DNA from: Bacillota bacterium
GTDB taxonomy: Bacteria > Bacillota > Clostridia > Lachnospirales > Lachnospiraceae
Length of the DNA: 64,000 nucleotides
Assembly: GCA_023402845.1 (NCBI GenBank)
Contig: JAEYFP010000026.1
Span: 1 to 64,000 of the forward strand
Direction: 5' to 3'
Shown here: one piece after another, positions 1 through 7,734 of the stretch
How the letters are laid out: every line of letters starts with the position of its first letter
How positions within the stretch are numbered: position 1 is the first letter of the stretch
Position numbers and translations under genes: made by a program
The notes under the pieces: generated by a model
Told to the model about the DNA's origin: nothing
What the model saw: the letters and a program-made list of their open reading frames with translations, nothing else
Database searches by the model: none

Positions 1-103
1 TTATAACATTAATAGAGTGAAAACACAACCTGCACCGCGTGCTTTTATTTCATGGAAAATCCAAAGGAATTTCCCGTGAAACGTGCGCTGCCGGGCGCAC
101 AAT

Positions 104-137
104 AAAGGGACATCCGGAAAAATACGGATGTCCCTTT
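104..137 (-). terminator. Intrinsic terminator of the ABC exporter operon
   Basis: A perfect 13-bp stem (104-116 pairing with 125-137, GC-rich core) with an 8-base loop lies 13 bases past the permease stop codon. Read on the minus strand it ends in UUUAUU. A second small inverted repeat (83-88 with 95-100) follows. Position and structure fit transcription stop for the two ABC genes. Bases 1-82 hold nothing I recognise. Confidence 0.85.
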
Positions 138-150
138 CATAAAATCTTAA

Positions 151-2274
151 TTATTTTTTTCTTCTCCCAAGCCAAATCACAAGCCCGCTTGCAAGTACAA
201 TGACCGGAATGAAAAACATAACAGCGGCTCCCCCGATAAAGAATACGCTTCTCGGCACAGTCAGGTTGGCAGCCGTGTAATCCTTAACCGGGATCGAAAT
301 ACTCGTTTCCTGATCCGACATCTGTCCGATCATATTCGTAATCAGTTCAAAATTGGCTCCCGAAACAGTAGCATTTGCATCGTCAGAGATAAAATTTTCC
401 GAGGTCAGCCAGAGGAATTTCATTTCCTCCCCGCCGAAGGTCTGTGTCACGTAAACACCAAGTGCAAACGGCCCGCTCTCATCACCGTCCTCTTTCTCCC
501 ATGTCTGCATGTTCTGCACATCGGTCTTCGCATAGGATTGATCCGAGGTGACAAGGATCTGATTTACCTCCGGTCCGTCATCATCCCCCTCTTCTTGTTT
601 CTCTACGACAATCCCCTGCGCATACGGGACAAACACAAACCGCTTATCGCTCACAAGTGAGGAGGTCACAGCACTTCCGTTCACATCAGGAAGCAGATAG
701 TATGGATTTTGATAATAATAATCAGAATCCGTATCCGCAACAATACCGTCCGCCAGCGTCAGGCCGTATTTTTCAAATATTTCAGTAAATACGGGGGTTC
801 CCTCCTGTGTCCATGAGGTAATAAAGATAGCCTTGCCTCCATCATCCAGATAATTGCTGATTTTCTTTGCATCCTCCTGCGTATAATCAGCCGTAGGCCC
901 CAGTACAAGAATACCTGCCGCATCCTCCGGAACCGCGTCATAGTTCAGCAGATTGATTGACTCAATATCGACATTTTCCTTCTGGATACTCGCCAAAACA
1001 CTGCCGGACAGCGCCAGTTCTCCATGTCCGGTGATTTCATAAAGCTTTGGCATCTCTTCCGTCGTCACATATGAGATTGCACTCGTCAGCTGGCCCTCGC
1101 CGTCATAGCCCGTGACCGTCTCCGTATAGGTCGTATAATCGATATCACTCTCATACAAATCTCCATAACTGACGACCTTATAACGCTTCTGACTCTCAAC
1201 GATCAGGCTGTTGGATTCCAAAGAGTCCTCTGTATAGTTGCCGGCAAATTCCGGATATAAGGACGGATTCTTATATACGACCGAGATATGCCCGGAGGCG
1301 TCCTCATATTTTGCAAGCGTCTTTTCAATTACCGTATCCTGACTGTTCTCATCCGCGAGAACATAAATGGTAACGTCATCCTGCAGGTTTTTGAGCAATT
1401 CTTCGGTCTGTTCAGAAATCTGGTACAGCTTTTCATTTGTCACATCAAACTGCTTCATCGAATCCGGCAACAGGCTCACGCCGTAATTAACAAGTATTGC
1501 CGCAGCGATAACGACGACAATCAGTCCTGTACTGAACGCACCCCTGCGTATCCGTCTTGTTGTGACACTAAAGCGCTTTTTCTGGATGACCTGACATGTA
1601 AAAAATAAAAAAACGGCAATGATTGTCAGGAAGTAAAGAAAACTTGGAATGTCAAATACACCGTCAAAAAATGTAGACAGTCTGGAATTAAAGCTGTATA
1701 TATTCAAGACTTTTGTCGCTGCATTTTCCCCCGTAAACAGCATTCCCGAAATCCCTGTCATCATATAGCCGAGAAATAGCAGCAAAAATGTGAGTACTGC
1801 GGCAACAATCTGGTTTTCCGTCAGTGAGGATACAAATTGCCCGATAGCGATGCAGGCAGCTCCGAAAACGAAAAATCCAAGAATCGACACATACGTATCA
1901 ACATAGGGAACCTCTCCCAGCAAACCAAGCGCAAGCGGATAAATGCTCATGATCAGGACCGGAAACAAAAAGGTGGTCAGCATGGACAAATATTTTCCCA
2001 AAATTATCTGATAGGCAGGTACAGGGGCCGTATATAAGAGCTGATCCGTATTCTGTTTTTTATCCTCAGCCATGATGCGCATTGTCAGCACCGGAACAAC
2101 GATCATCAGCACAAACAGGATGGAAGACAGCGCATAAGCAAAATATGGGTATCCCTGTCCAAGATTATATGCCGAAAAATAAAGTCCCGCAAAAAATAGG
2201 ATGACCGCCATGAACACCCAGCCGATCATAGAGTGGAAAATAGATTTTAATTCTCTTTTATAGACCGCTGTCAT
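151..2274 (-). CDS. ABC-2 type permease fused to GldG-like auxiliary domain
   Basis: A 707-residue inner-membrane protein. Residues 1 to about 240 form an ABC-2 permease with about six membrane segments, including the typical MAEDKKQNTDQLLYTAP loop near residue 70. From about residue 245 a further membrane segment leads into a large hydrophilic GldG-like (ABC_transp_aux) region to about 670, and a last membrane segment precedes the GRRKK tail. In Bacteroidetes GldF and GldG are separate; here they are one chain, as is common in Firmicutes. The ATG overlaps the stop of the ATPase gene (ATGA, 2271-2274), so the two are translationally coupled. The substrate is unknown. The family call is firm; the transported compound cannot be read from the sequence. 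Confidence 0.88.
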   Translation of the reverse strand: MTAVYKRELKSIFHSMIGWVFMAVILFFAGLYFSAYNLGQGYPYFAYALSSILFVLMIVVPVLTMRIMAEDKKQNTDQLLYTAPVPAYQIILGKYLSMLTTFLFPVLIMSIYPLALGLLGEVPYVDTYVSILGFFVFGAACIAIGQFVSSLTENQIVAAVLTFLLLFLGYMMTGISGMLFTGENAATKVLNIYSFNSRLSTFFDGVFDIPSFLYFLTIIAVFLFFTCQVIQKKRFSVTTRRIRRGAFSTGLIVVVIAAAILVNYGVSLLPDSMKQFDVTNEKLYQISEQTEELLKNLQDDVTIYVLADENSQDTVIEKTLAKYEDASGHISVVYKNPSLYPEFAGNYTEDSLESNSLIVESQKRYKVVSYGDLYESDIDYTTYTETVTGYDGEGQLTSAISYVTTEEMPKLYEITGHGELALSGSVLASIQKENVDIESINLLNYDAVPEDAAGILVLGPTADYTQEDAKKISNYLDDGGKAIFITSWTQEGTPVFTEIFEKYGLTLADGIVADTDSDYYYQNPYYLLPDVNGSAVTSSLVSDKRFVFVPYAQGIVVEKQEEGDDDGPEVNQILVTSDQSYAKTDVQNMQTWEKEDGDESGPFALGVYVTQTFGGEEMKFLWLTSENFISDDANATVSGANFELITNMIGQMSDQETSISIPVKDYTAANLTVPRSVFFIGGAAVMFFIPVIVLASGLVIWLGRRKK

Positions 2275-3263
2275 AACTCTGCCACCTCCTCTTTTGAAGT
2301 CAGCTCCATAAACACATCCTCAAGACTCGCCCTTTGAATCCCCATTTCAATGATCGGCATTCGTTTTTGAGCCATCAGATAAAATAGCTTTTCCCTGATA
2401 TCAACATCCGCTTCCGTTTCAATTTCCATACGACTTTTCTTTTGCACTTCCTCATCGCTTCCCGTTTCCGAAACCTCCTGCAATATCACTTCTTCCTCTT
2501 CAATTTTATAGGATTCGATTTCCTCAAGCTCCTTCAGTGCGTTCTCGGCATCTTCCTTAGGAGCACAGACAGTCATATGCAGCGTACGTTTGCCTTCCAT
2601 CAGCCGGCTCAGATTTTCCGGCGTGTCTTTCGCCACAAGCCTGCCTCGCGAAAGAATCATAATCTCATCACAAACAGCGCTGACCTCCGAAAGAATATGG
2701 GAGCTTAAAATGACCGTGTGCTTTTTTCCAAGCTCCTTGATCAAATCCCGGATCTCGATAATCTGCTTCGGATCCAGTCCGACCGTAGGTTCGTCAAGAA
2801 TGATGATTTCCGGCGAGCCAAGCAGTGCCTGCGCAAGGCCCACACGCTGCCTGTAGCCCTTTGACAGATTCCTGATCAGCCGCCCCTTTACGTCCAGAAT
2901 ATCGGTCTGGCGCATGACTTTTTCCGCCTCCTCCTTCCGTTTAGCCTTCGGGATTTTCTTAAGTTCTGCTGTAAACAGTAAATATTCTTCCGCCGTCATA
3001 TCCAAATACAGCGGCGGCAGCTCCGGCAGATAGCCGATCTGTTTCTTTGCCTTCTCAGGCTCCTTGAATATATCGTATCCGTTAATTACGACCGTGCCTT
3101 CATTTGCACAGAGATATCCTGTCAAAATGTTCATCGTCGTAGATTTACCTGCTCCGTTTGGTCCTAAAAAGCCATAAATCTGCCCGGTCTCCACTTGAAA
3201 GCTCAAATGGTCTACCGCAACATAGCTTCCGTACCGCTTGACGAGCCCCGTTACTTCTATCAT
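2271..3263 (-). CDS. ABC transporter ATP-binding protein (GldA-like)
   Basis: The 330-residue ATPase that should drive the adjacent fused permease. It has Walker A GPNGAGKST (34-42), signature LSKGYRQ (132-138), Walker B IIILDEPT (152-159) and the switch histidine His188. Residues after about 220 form an acidic C-terminal extension typical of the CcmA/GldA/NatA-type subfamily. The ATG is preceded by a good GGGAGGA site. It is first in a two-gene operon ending at the 104-137 terminator. It is divergent from the zinc-ribbon gene at 3574. No clear promoter was found upstream. Confidence 0.92.
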   Translation of the reverse strand: MIEVTGLVKRYGSYVAVDHLSFQVETGQIYGFLGPNGAGKSTTMNILTGYLCANEGTVVINGYDIFKEPEKAKKQIGYLPELPPLYLDMTAEEYLLFTAELKKIPKAKRKEEAEKVMRQTDILDVKGRLIRNLSKGYRQRVGLAQALLGSPEIIILDEPTVGLDPKQIIEIRDLIKELGKKHTVILSSHILSEVSAVCDEIMILSRGRLVAKDTPENLSRLMEGKRTLHMTVCAPKEDAENALKELEEIESYKIEEEEVILQEVSETGSDEEVQKKSRMEIETEADVDIREKLFYLMAQKRMPIIEMGIQRASLEDVFMELTSKEEVAEL

Positions 3264-3573
3264 GTAGTCTGTCCTCCCTGTTTTATTATGAAATAAAGAC
3301 TCTTCAGATTACCGGAAAACTTCGCAATCCAAACCGACCAATTCATATTTTTTTATTATGCAAAATAAATGTGTTGATAGTTTCAAAAAAATGTGAAGAT
3401 TCTGTGTTCTCTACATGTATATTTTGTAAGCGTCCAACAATCGTTTGTTGTTTTTTATTATTATCCTGTAGGCGTATTGACTTTCTTCCCATGTTCAGTT
3501 TACTATTTTCATAGCAATGATGTATAAATGTAATATGCTGGAAACCAAGGTGGCTATAAGGAGTAGCAAAATT
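3264..3573. other. Divergent intergenic region
   Basis: About 310 AT-rich bases between the divergent ABC operon and the zinc-ribbon gene. It holds a plausible plus-strand promoter (3477-3506) and a weak 6-bp hairpin (3435-3440 with 3445-3450) followed by six T residues, which looks like a plus-strand terminator but has no plus-strand gene upstream. I could not identify a convincing minus-strand promoter for the ABC genes. No ORF with a ribosome site was seen. Confidence 0.5.
3477..3506 (+). promoter_or_regulatory. Putative sigma-A promoter of zinc-ribbon gene
   Basis: TTGACT (3477-3482) and TACTAT (3501-3506) are separated by 18 bases on the plus strand. This lies about 70 bases before the preferred start codon at 3574. 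The match to the -35 consensus is good and to the -10 moderate. Confidence 0.5.
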
Positions 3574-3846
3574 ATGATGTACTTACATTTTTGCAAAAAC
3601 TGTCGGCAAATATTCATTTTAAGCGGTCATCAGCAGGAATGCATCAAATGTGGAAACAGGCTTGACGAGCTGAAGCTTCTTTATCACGACTATGTCAATT
3701 ATTCACCTGAACAGCGCAGCCGGCTGCTTTCCTCATTGGAAGATCCCAATGTTCTGATGCAGCAGAGAAGGAATTACCGTTTTTCTAAACAGACAAAACG
3801 TTACCGGCAATGGGCAATAAAAAAAGAAGACACTCTCCCATTCTGA
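3574..3846 (+). CDS. Small zinc-ribbon protein, function unknown
   Basis: A 90-residue cytoplasmic protein. Two CxxC pairs, Cys7/Cys10 (CKNC) and Cys23/Cys26 (CIKC), form a probable zinc ribbon at the N terminus. The remainder is basic and helical (QQRRNYRFSKQTKRYRQW), compatible with nucleic acid or protein binding. An upstream in-frame ATG at 3517 exists, but the AAGGAG at 3558-3563, ten bases before the ATG at 3574, decides the start. The 3' end overlaps a bidirectional terminator hairpin shared with the convergent Spo0A-like gene. I do not recognise a named family, so no function is assigned beyond probable metal binding. Confidence 0.75.
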   Translation: MMYLHFCKNCRQIFILSGHQQECIKCGNRLDELKLLYHDYVNYSPEQRSRLLSSLEDPNVLMQQRRNYRFSKQTKRYRQWAIKKEDTLPF

Positions 3847-3859
3847 AATAGTCTTCTTT
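3823..3859. terminator. Bidirectional terminator between convergent genes
   Basis: AAAGAAGAC (3823-3831) pairs perfectly with GTCTTCTTT (3851-3859). The stem is flanked by A-rich sequence on the left and T-rich sequence on the right, so it can stop transcription from both directions. It lies at the ends of the convergent zinc-ribbon (ends 3846) and Spo0A-domain (ends 3891) genes. Confidence 0.75.
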
Positions 3860-3890
3860 CTTATTTATCGTCTATGTACGATTGTTGATG

Positions 3891-4268
3891 TCAGCCCACC
3901 AACATGTTATATTTTCTGTCCAAGCGTATCTTATCTGCAATTTGCACCATATATTCGGAATTGCATGGTTTTCTGTGACTGGATACAAACGAATAACCGA
4001 ATATCTTCTCAAAAGCCTCAGGATTTCCTCTTTCCCAAGATACGCCGACCGCTGTACGAATCGCGCGCTCCACACGATTCATCGTCGAATTGTGTGCTTT
4101 CGCGATATCGTAATACAAAACCTTTGTAATCGAGTGTGCAATGTCCATATCGTTGATCAGCATGATGATCGCCTCTCGCAAATAGCGGTAGCCATTCAGC
4201 CTTGCCGGTACGCCAAGGTCATGTAAAACACCAGTAACATACAATTCTAGTTCGGCGTCTTCTTTCAT
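3891..4268 (-). CDS. Stand-alone Spo0A C-terminal DNA-binding domain protein
   Basis: The 125 residues correspond to the effector domain of the sporulation master regulator Spo0A with no receiver domain. Diagnostic segments are LHDLGVPARLNGYRYLREAI (15-34), SITKVLYYDIAK (46-57), the recognition-helix segment NRVERAIRTAV (64-74), and the PCNSEYMVQIADKIRL tail. An intact Spo0A is about 260 residues, so this protein cannot be controlled by aspartate phosphorylation on itself. It would be a constitutive or partner-controlled binder of 0A-like sites. GGAGGGG precedes the ATG and a probable promoter lies at 4328-4356. It sits directly downstream of the sensor kinase gene in the same direction but with its own promoter. 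Targets are unknown. Confidence 0.9.
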   Translation of the reverse strand: MKEDAELELYVTGVLHDLGVPARLNGYRYLREAIIMLINDMDIAHSITKVLYYDIAKAHNSTMNRVERAIRTAVGVSWERGNPEAFEKIFGYSFVSSHRKPCNSEYMVQIADKIRLDRKYNMLVG

Positions 4269-4327
4269 GTAGTGCCCCTCCGTTTATCTTTCTCCCGAGG
4301 TCACAACGTAACATTCCCACATCTCAT

Positions 4328-4356
4328 ACTCTACCATTTTCAACTAATTTTGTAAA
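4328..4356 (-). promoter_or_regulatory. Putative promoter of Spo0A-domain gene
   Basis: On the minus strand TTTACA (complement of 4351-4356) and TAGAGT (complement of 4328-4333) are separated by 17 bases, about 60 bases before the ATG at 4268. The spacing is ideal; both hexamers differ from consensus. Confidence 0.45.
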
Positions 4357-4416
4357 GACATTTTCGGCATTTCCATACATCTTCCATGTATCTTTGCGAA
4401 TTATTAGCTAAATCGC

Positions 4417-4445
4417 GCAAAATTCGTCAATAATCAGCAAAATTC
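4417..4445. repeat. Direct repeat GCAAAATTC, 20-bp period
   Basis: GCAAAATTC occurs at 4417-4425 and 4437-4445, two helical turns apart, upstream of the Spo0A-domain promoter. On the minus strand the first copy includes TGACGAA, one base from the 0A-box core TGTCGAA. It may be an operator; this is weak evidence. Confidence 0.3.
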
Positions 4446-4473
4446 TCTCTGTTTGATCTCTATGCAGTTACCT

Positions 4474-5799
4474 TTATGGTGCGTGGAACGCTGCCAAAAG
4501 ATGAAAATTGTAATTCTGACATTCCAAAAACAGCTTGCCATCATACTTCTTAACGGCGGATTTAATACTTTCCATTCCAAGTCCATGATTAACGGTATCC
4601 GATTTTGTCGTAGGAAGCGTGTTGCCTACAATGTTCAGCTCTTTTTCAACTGTCGTATTCTGAATCGAGATAATCAGCTCCCGCTCTTCATTGGAAATCT
4701 GAATTTCAATGATGCGGGGCTTCCCCGGAGGAATCTTTTCACATGCCTCGATTGCATTATTGATACCGTTATTCAGGATTGTCGTCAAATCAGATACGTT
4801 CATCATGAGTGTTTCCAGATCCTGAATATTAAAATTCATCGTAATTTTTTTAGAAGCAGCAATGATGAACATTTGATTCAGCACGGCATCAATCACAACA
4901 TTGTTTGTATGAACCGGAAGAACATTCTGCTCTACCTTATCGGAAATTTCCGAAAGATAATCTTTTGCCTCGTCATATTTTCCATTCACAAGCAGCATAT
5001 TTACGATCGAAATCTGGTTTTTAAAGCCATGAGCAATCTGCCTGATCTTTTTATGCGCCTGCTGCAGTGAATCCATATATTCAAGCCCCGCCTTTAATTG
5101 GTTCTCCAGCAGTCTGAAATGACTCATATCCTCATAATATTCCCCCATACGGTACATAACAAAATAGGTGATGACACCGAGAAGAATCAAAAACAGCACC
5201 CCGTAAACATCCCATTCCGTAATCTCTACGTTTTGAAGATTACTCATAAAATTCGTGTACAGATTCATCAGAATCATGACCGGAACAAAAATACAAATCA
5301 CTCTGTCAAACGGGTACATCATCTTAATCCGATTTCTGCCCGCGACACATTTCATCATTTTTGTAAGCAGCATCTGAGCGAACTTTGTTGTAATGGACAT
5401 ATAATACATGTATACCGGTTCATTTGAAAGCACGGCGATTTCCTTACGCGACATATAACTCATCAATCCAAAGTTTGCCATATCGAACAGATAGCAGACA
5501 ACCGCGGCTCCGATGACTGCAAGCGCCTTTTCCCACAGCTTTCCTTCATACATCACAACTACTTCGCCGACATAAAACAAAAGAATTAAAATACTTTTCA
5601 AATATGGAATCGGCACAAGTTGAGCGGCTAAAATCATCCATACAAAAAGCAGGAGTACCACAAGTGTAAAATAACGCTTTTTCAGTGGTCTCCTGTATAG
5701 TGTAATATCAAAAAAATCTCTGACGGCCAGCGCCTCCAGCAGCGTATAGAGATACGACAGCGCACCCCAGGGAAAGTCATCTAAAAAACAGGCCTCCAT
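4474..5799 (-). CDS. GHKL-type sensor histidine kinase (AgrC-like)
   Basis: A 441-residue membrane kinase. Residues 1 to about 220 carry about six hydrophobic segments forming the sensor. The likely phosphorylated residue is His257 in IAHGFKNQ, the HPK10-style H-box. The GHKL ATPase follows, with an N-box ILNNGINNAIEA (341-352) and a G-box GLGME (406-410). A good AAAGGAG site precedes the ATG. It lies 34 bases downstream of the LytTR response regulator and is presumably cotranscribed as its cognate kinase. In Agr systems such kinases sense a cyclic peptide, but no AgrB or AgrD gene was found here. The signal is therefore unknown. The position beside the glycan cluster makes surface polysaccharide control plausible but unproven. 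Confidence 0.88.
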   Translation of the reverse strand: MEACFLDDFPWGALSYLYTLLEALAVRDFFDITLYRRPLKKRYFTLVVLLLFVWMILAAQLVPIPYLKSILILLFYVGEVVVMYEGKLWEKALAVIGAAVVCYLFDMANFGLMSYMSRKEIAVLSNEPVYMYYMSITTKFAQMLLTKMMKCVAGRNRIKMMYPFDRVICIFVPVMILMNLYTNFMSNLQNVEITEWDVYGVLFLILLGVITYFVMYRMGEYYEDMSHFRLLENQLKAGLEYMDSLQQAHKKIRQIAHGFKNQISIVNMLLVNGKYDEAKDYLSEISDKVEQNVLPVHTNNVVIDAVLNQMFIIAASKKITMNFNIQDLETLMMNVSDLTTILNNGINNAIEACEKIPPGKPRIIEIQISNEERELIISIQNTTVEKELNIVGNTLPTTKSDTVNHGLGMESIKSAVKKYDGKLFLECQNYNFHLLAAFHAP

Positions 5800-5833
5800 C
5801 CTATTCTCCTTTATCCAAATTATTTAAATCTCC

Positions 5834-6556
5834 TCAGTGATTAAAAACGTGAGAAGGTACTTTCCTGAAATAATATTCCTTCTGTGCCTGTGTATATTTT
5901 TGACGGCTGATCGGAATATGCACGCCATTGTTCAAAATAAACTCGTTCTGTTCAATGCCGACAATCATACGCGCATTCACTAAAAATGCGGCATGACAGT
6001 AGATAAATCCCATTTCATGAAGATTTTCCGCAAGCTCCGTAATCTTCGCATAAATTTCGTAGGTTTCATTTTCATCATTTTGTATATGGATGAGGACTTT
6101 ACGCTTTTCATTTTCTATGTAGATGATATCCGCAACCTCAAGCAGCACTCGCTTCGTGCCAACTTTAATTTCCAGCACTTCTTCCTTGGAAAGGCTTTCC
6201 ATGACCGCATCCATGCAGTCCGAAAATTCCTCGTCCAGCTGTGACTTCAGCACATAGCGAACCGCATTGACCTGATAGCCCTTTGCCGCATATTGAATAA
6301 AGGCGGAAACGAACACGATGACAGCCTTTCTGTTCCGGTCCCTGATGATCGCCGCAGCCTGCATTCCGTCCAGCTCGTTCATCTGGATGTCCATAAAATA
6401 AACATCAAATTGCCGATCGCTCGACAAAAGCGCCTCCGCGCTGTTAAAGGAGCTGATCCCACAGTCGATTATATGCCTTCTCGCATAACCTTGAATCCGC
6501 TTGCAGATGTCCTCAGCCATATTCTTTTCATCATCGCAAACCGCGATTCTGACCAC
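5834..6556 (-). CDS. LytTR-family response regulator (AgrA-like)
   Basis: A 240-residue transcription factor with a receiver domain (1 to about 120, acidic pocket Asp8-Asp9-Glu10, phosphoacceptor Asp56 in FMDIQMNELDG) and a C-terminal LytTR DNA-binding domain (about 135-235). An upstream TTG at 6571 and ATG at 6562 are in frame, but GGAGG (6565-6569) stands 8 bases before the GTG at 6556. That start gives MVRIAVCDDE, the usual N terminus of the family. It is first in a regulator-kinase operon. The leader from the putative promoter at 6705-6734 contains a terminator-like hairpin and upstream direct repeats, which suggest autoregulation. Targets probably include genes in this window, as inference only. 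Confidence 0.9.
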   Translation of the reverse strand: MVRIAVCDDEKNMAEDICKRIQGYARRHIIDCGISSFNSAEALLSSDRQFDVYFMDIQMNELDGMQAAAIIRDRNRKAVIVFVSAFIQYAAKGYQVNAVRYVLKSQLDEEFSDCMDAVMESLSKEEVLEIKVGTKRVLLEVADIIYIENEKRKVLIHIQNDENETYEIYAKITELAENLHEMGFIYCHAAFLVNARMIVGIEQNEFILNNGVHIPISRQKYTQAQKEYYFRKVPSHVFNH

Positions 6557-6627
6557 AGCCATCACCTCCAATCCATTCTCTCATAGACTGCCATATCTTG
6601 GCAAGTACTTTTACCGGGCAAACCTAA

Positions 6628-6659
6628 AACAGCCCGTGGCGGATAGACCACGGGTTGTT
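6628..6659 (-). terminator. Terminator-like hairpin in the leader of the LytTR operon
   Basis: A 12-bp stem (6628-6639 with 6648-6659, one G-U pair) has an 8-base loop. The minus-strand stem ends in a short U-run (GUUUU). It lies between the putative promoter (6705-6734) and the regulator start (6556), so it is either an attenuator or the terminator of the operon ending at 6832. A near-copy of its 5' arm, AACAACCTGTG on the minus strand, lies just upstream and could compete for pairing. Confidence 0.6.
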
Positions 6660-6704
6660 CAAAGAAATAAACACAGGTTGTTGAGATTTAATATCTCTAA
6701 CCAT

Positions 6705-6734
6705 TTTATACCATACCTTCGCCGCCTATTACAA
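6705..6734 (-). promoter_or_regulatory. Putative promoter of the LytTR/GHKL operon
   Basis: On the minus strand TTGTAA (complement of 6729-6734) and TATAAA (complement of 6705-6710, preceded by an extended TGG) are 18 bases apart. A start near 6698 would give a leader of about 140 bases before the GTG at 6556. Confidence 0.45.
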
Positions 6735-6769
6735 CCACGTTGTAACAATTTGCACAATAATTGTAACAA
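6729..6769. promoter_or_regulatory. Direct and inverted repeats, candidate LytTR operator
   Basis: TTGTAACAA occurs at 6740-6748 and 6761-6769, a 21-bp period. LytTR dimers bind direct repeats of this spacing just upstream of -35 elements. The first copy is also part of a perfect inverted repeat TTACAAC-CAC-GTTGTAA (6729-6745). The bases do not match the published AgrA consensus well, so operator identity is inferred from spacing and position. Confidence 0.4.
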
Positions 6770-6797
6770 CTAGCATGTTTTTCAATTATTTTACTGG

Positions 6798-6828
6798 ATA
6801 CTTTTTCAAAATGCTTTAATAAAAGTAT
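6798..6828 (-). terminator. Weak AT-rich hairpin after the left glycan operon
   Basis: ATACTTTT (6798-6805) pairs perfectly with AAAAGTAT (6821-6828) around a 15-base loop, immediately after the stop codon at 6832. There is no U-tract after it on the minus strand, so it may be a pause or stability element rather than a full terminator. Confidence 0.3.
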
Positions 6829-6831
6829 TTC

Positions 6832-7734
6832 TCACTGAAACCGGTACAGCAGATATTGTCCGTAGGTACCGACATACTCGAGGCCGAATTCGGAAAGGTC
6901 CCAGTAAGGATTCTCCGGCTGCTGAATGACTTTGATTTGAAGCAGGTTATTCTGGCTGACGGTCGGGGTACGGTCGCCGACAAAGTTGACGTCCTCCGTA
7001 TAGCCGCCGACGTTCAAACTCAGGCCTTCTCCGAATACATGATAGACAGAATCAAACACAAGATAGTCTGCATCATTTTGCACCGCAATTTCTCTGATAT
7101 AGTTCAAATCGGGCGTGGCCGTAGCCATCTGGTCGCAAACCTCAGTGATTTCCGCCGGAGCCGGACTGATACGTCCGTAAGTCGCATCCTCGCCGTATAA
7201 AAGCCGGATACGCGTCGAATACTGCCTGAAGCCGTGGGCAATTTCATATGGCACAATCAGCTTGGGGTCTTCGTTTTCTGCAAGCACTGCATCGCTTATA
7301 TCCAGAATTGCCTGCGGCAGCCGGTAAAAATTTTCTGCCGGCTGATACATGGAATCGGATAGCTTAAAAATACCCGAAAAAAAGATGACCGGCAACATGG
7401 CAAGCACAGCGAATACTCGCTTCGTCTGTGTATCCAGATGCTTGACGAATAGTGTGAAACCAAGTGCCGCAACAGCGGGCGCCATCAAAATCCAAAAGAA
7501 ACGGGCCCTGATTTCATCATCATACACAGAAAAAATAAAGTGATGCACAAAAGGAATCCCCATATAAACACCGAGCAGCATCAGAAGCGACGGTAAAAGA
7601 ACGGCATCCTTTATTTTTTTCTCTCGGATATAGAAGCCGACAAACAAAAGCGTAATAAAATACAGCGCCATATACATGCCGTTTCCCGTATAGTCGTTAT
7701 TCATATGAATGATATCTAAAATATAAGCCTTCAT
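6832..7734 (-). CDS. DUF6077-like membrane protein, second-half component (copy 1)
   Basis: A 300-residue protein with about five membrane segments in residues 15-125, followed by a soluble domain of about 165 residues that starts at the segment FYRLPQAILDISDAVL. It is paralogous to 61176-62042 in order and local sequence (FYRLPQAIL against SYKMPDEMI, then MRQY/FRQYST). Its ATG overlaps the stop of 7731-8792 by four bases (ATGA), with GAGG 8 bases upstream. The two chains therefore look like separated halves of one DUF6077-type protein that act together in the membrane. The family resembles GT-C glycosyltransferases in topology. Last gene of the 16208-6832 operon. The biochemical role is unknown. 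Confidence 0.7.
   Translation of the reverse strand: MKAYILDIIHMNNDYTGNGMYMALYFITLLFVGFYIREKKIKDAVLLPSLLMLLGVYMGIPFVHHFIFSVYDDEIRARFFWILMAPAVAALGFTLFVKHLDTQTKRVFAVLAMLPVIFFSGIFKLSDSMYQPAENFYRLPQAILDISDAVLAENEDPKLIVPYEIAHGFRQYSTRIRLLYGEDATYGRISPAPAEITEVCDQMATATPDLNYIREIAVQNDADYLVFDSVYHVFGEGLSLNVGGYTEDVNFVGDRTPTVSQNNLLQIKVIQQPENPYWDLSEFGLEYVGTYGQYLLYRFQ

Noticed and set aside
3435..3456. Plus-strand terminator in the 3264-3573 gap
   Set aside because: The stem is only 6 bp and AT-rich, and there is no plus-strand gene upstream for it to terminate.
4474..6556. Complete Agr quorum-sensing system
   Set aside because: Only kinase and regulator are present; no AgrB-like protease or AgrD-like peptide was found on either strand nearby.
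6729..6776. A 15-codon minus-strand ORF (ATG at 6776) overlapping the direct repeats, considered as a leader peptide or AgrD-like signal
   Set aside because: There is no ribosome site before the ATG, no cysteine or processing motif, and the repeats that give its codons are better explained as DNA operator elements.
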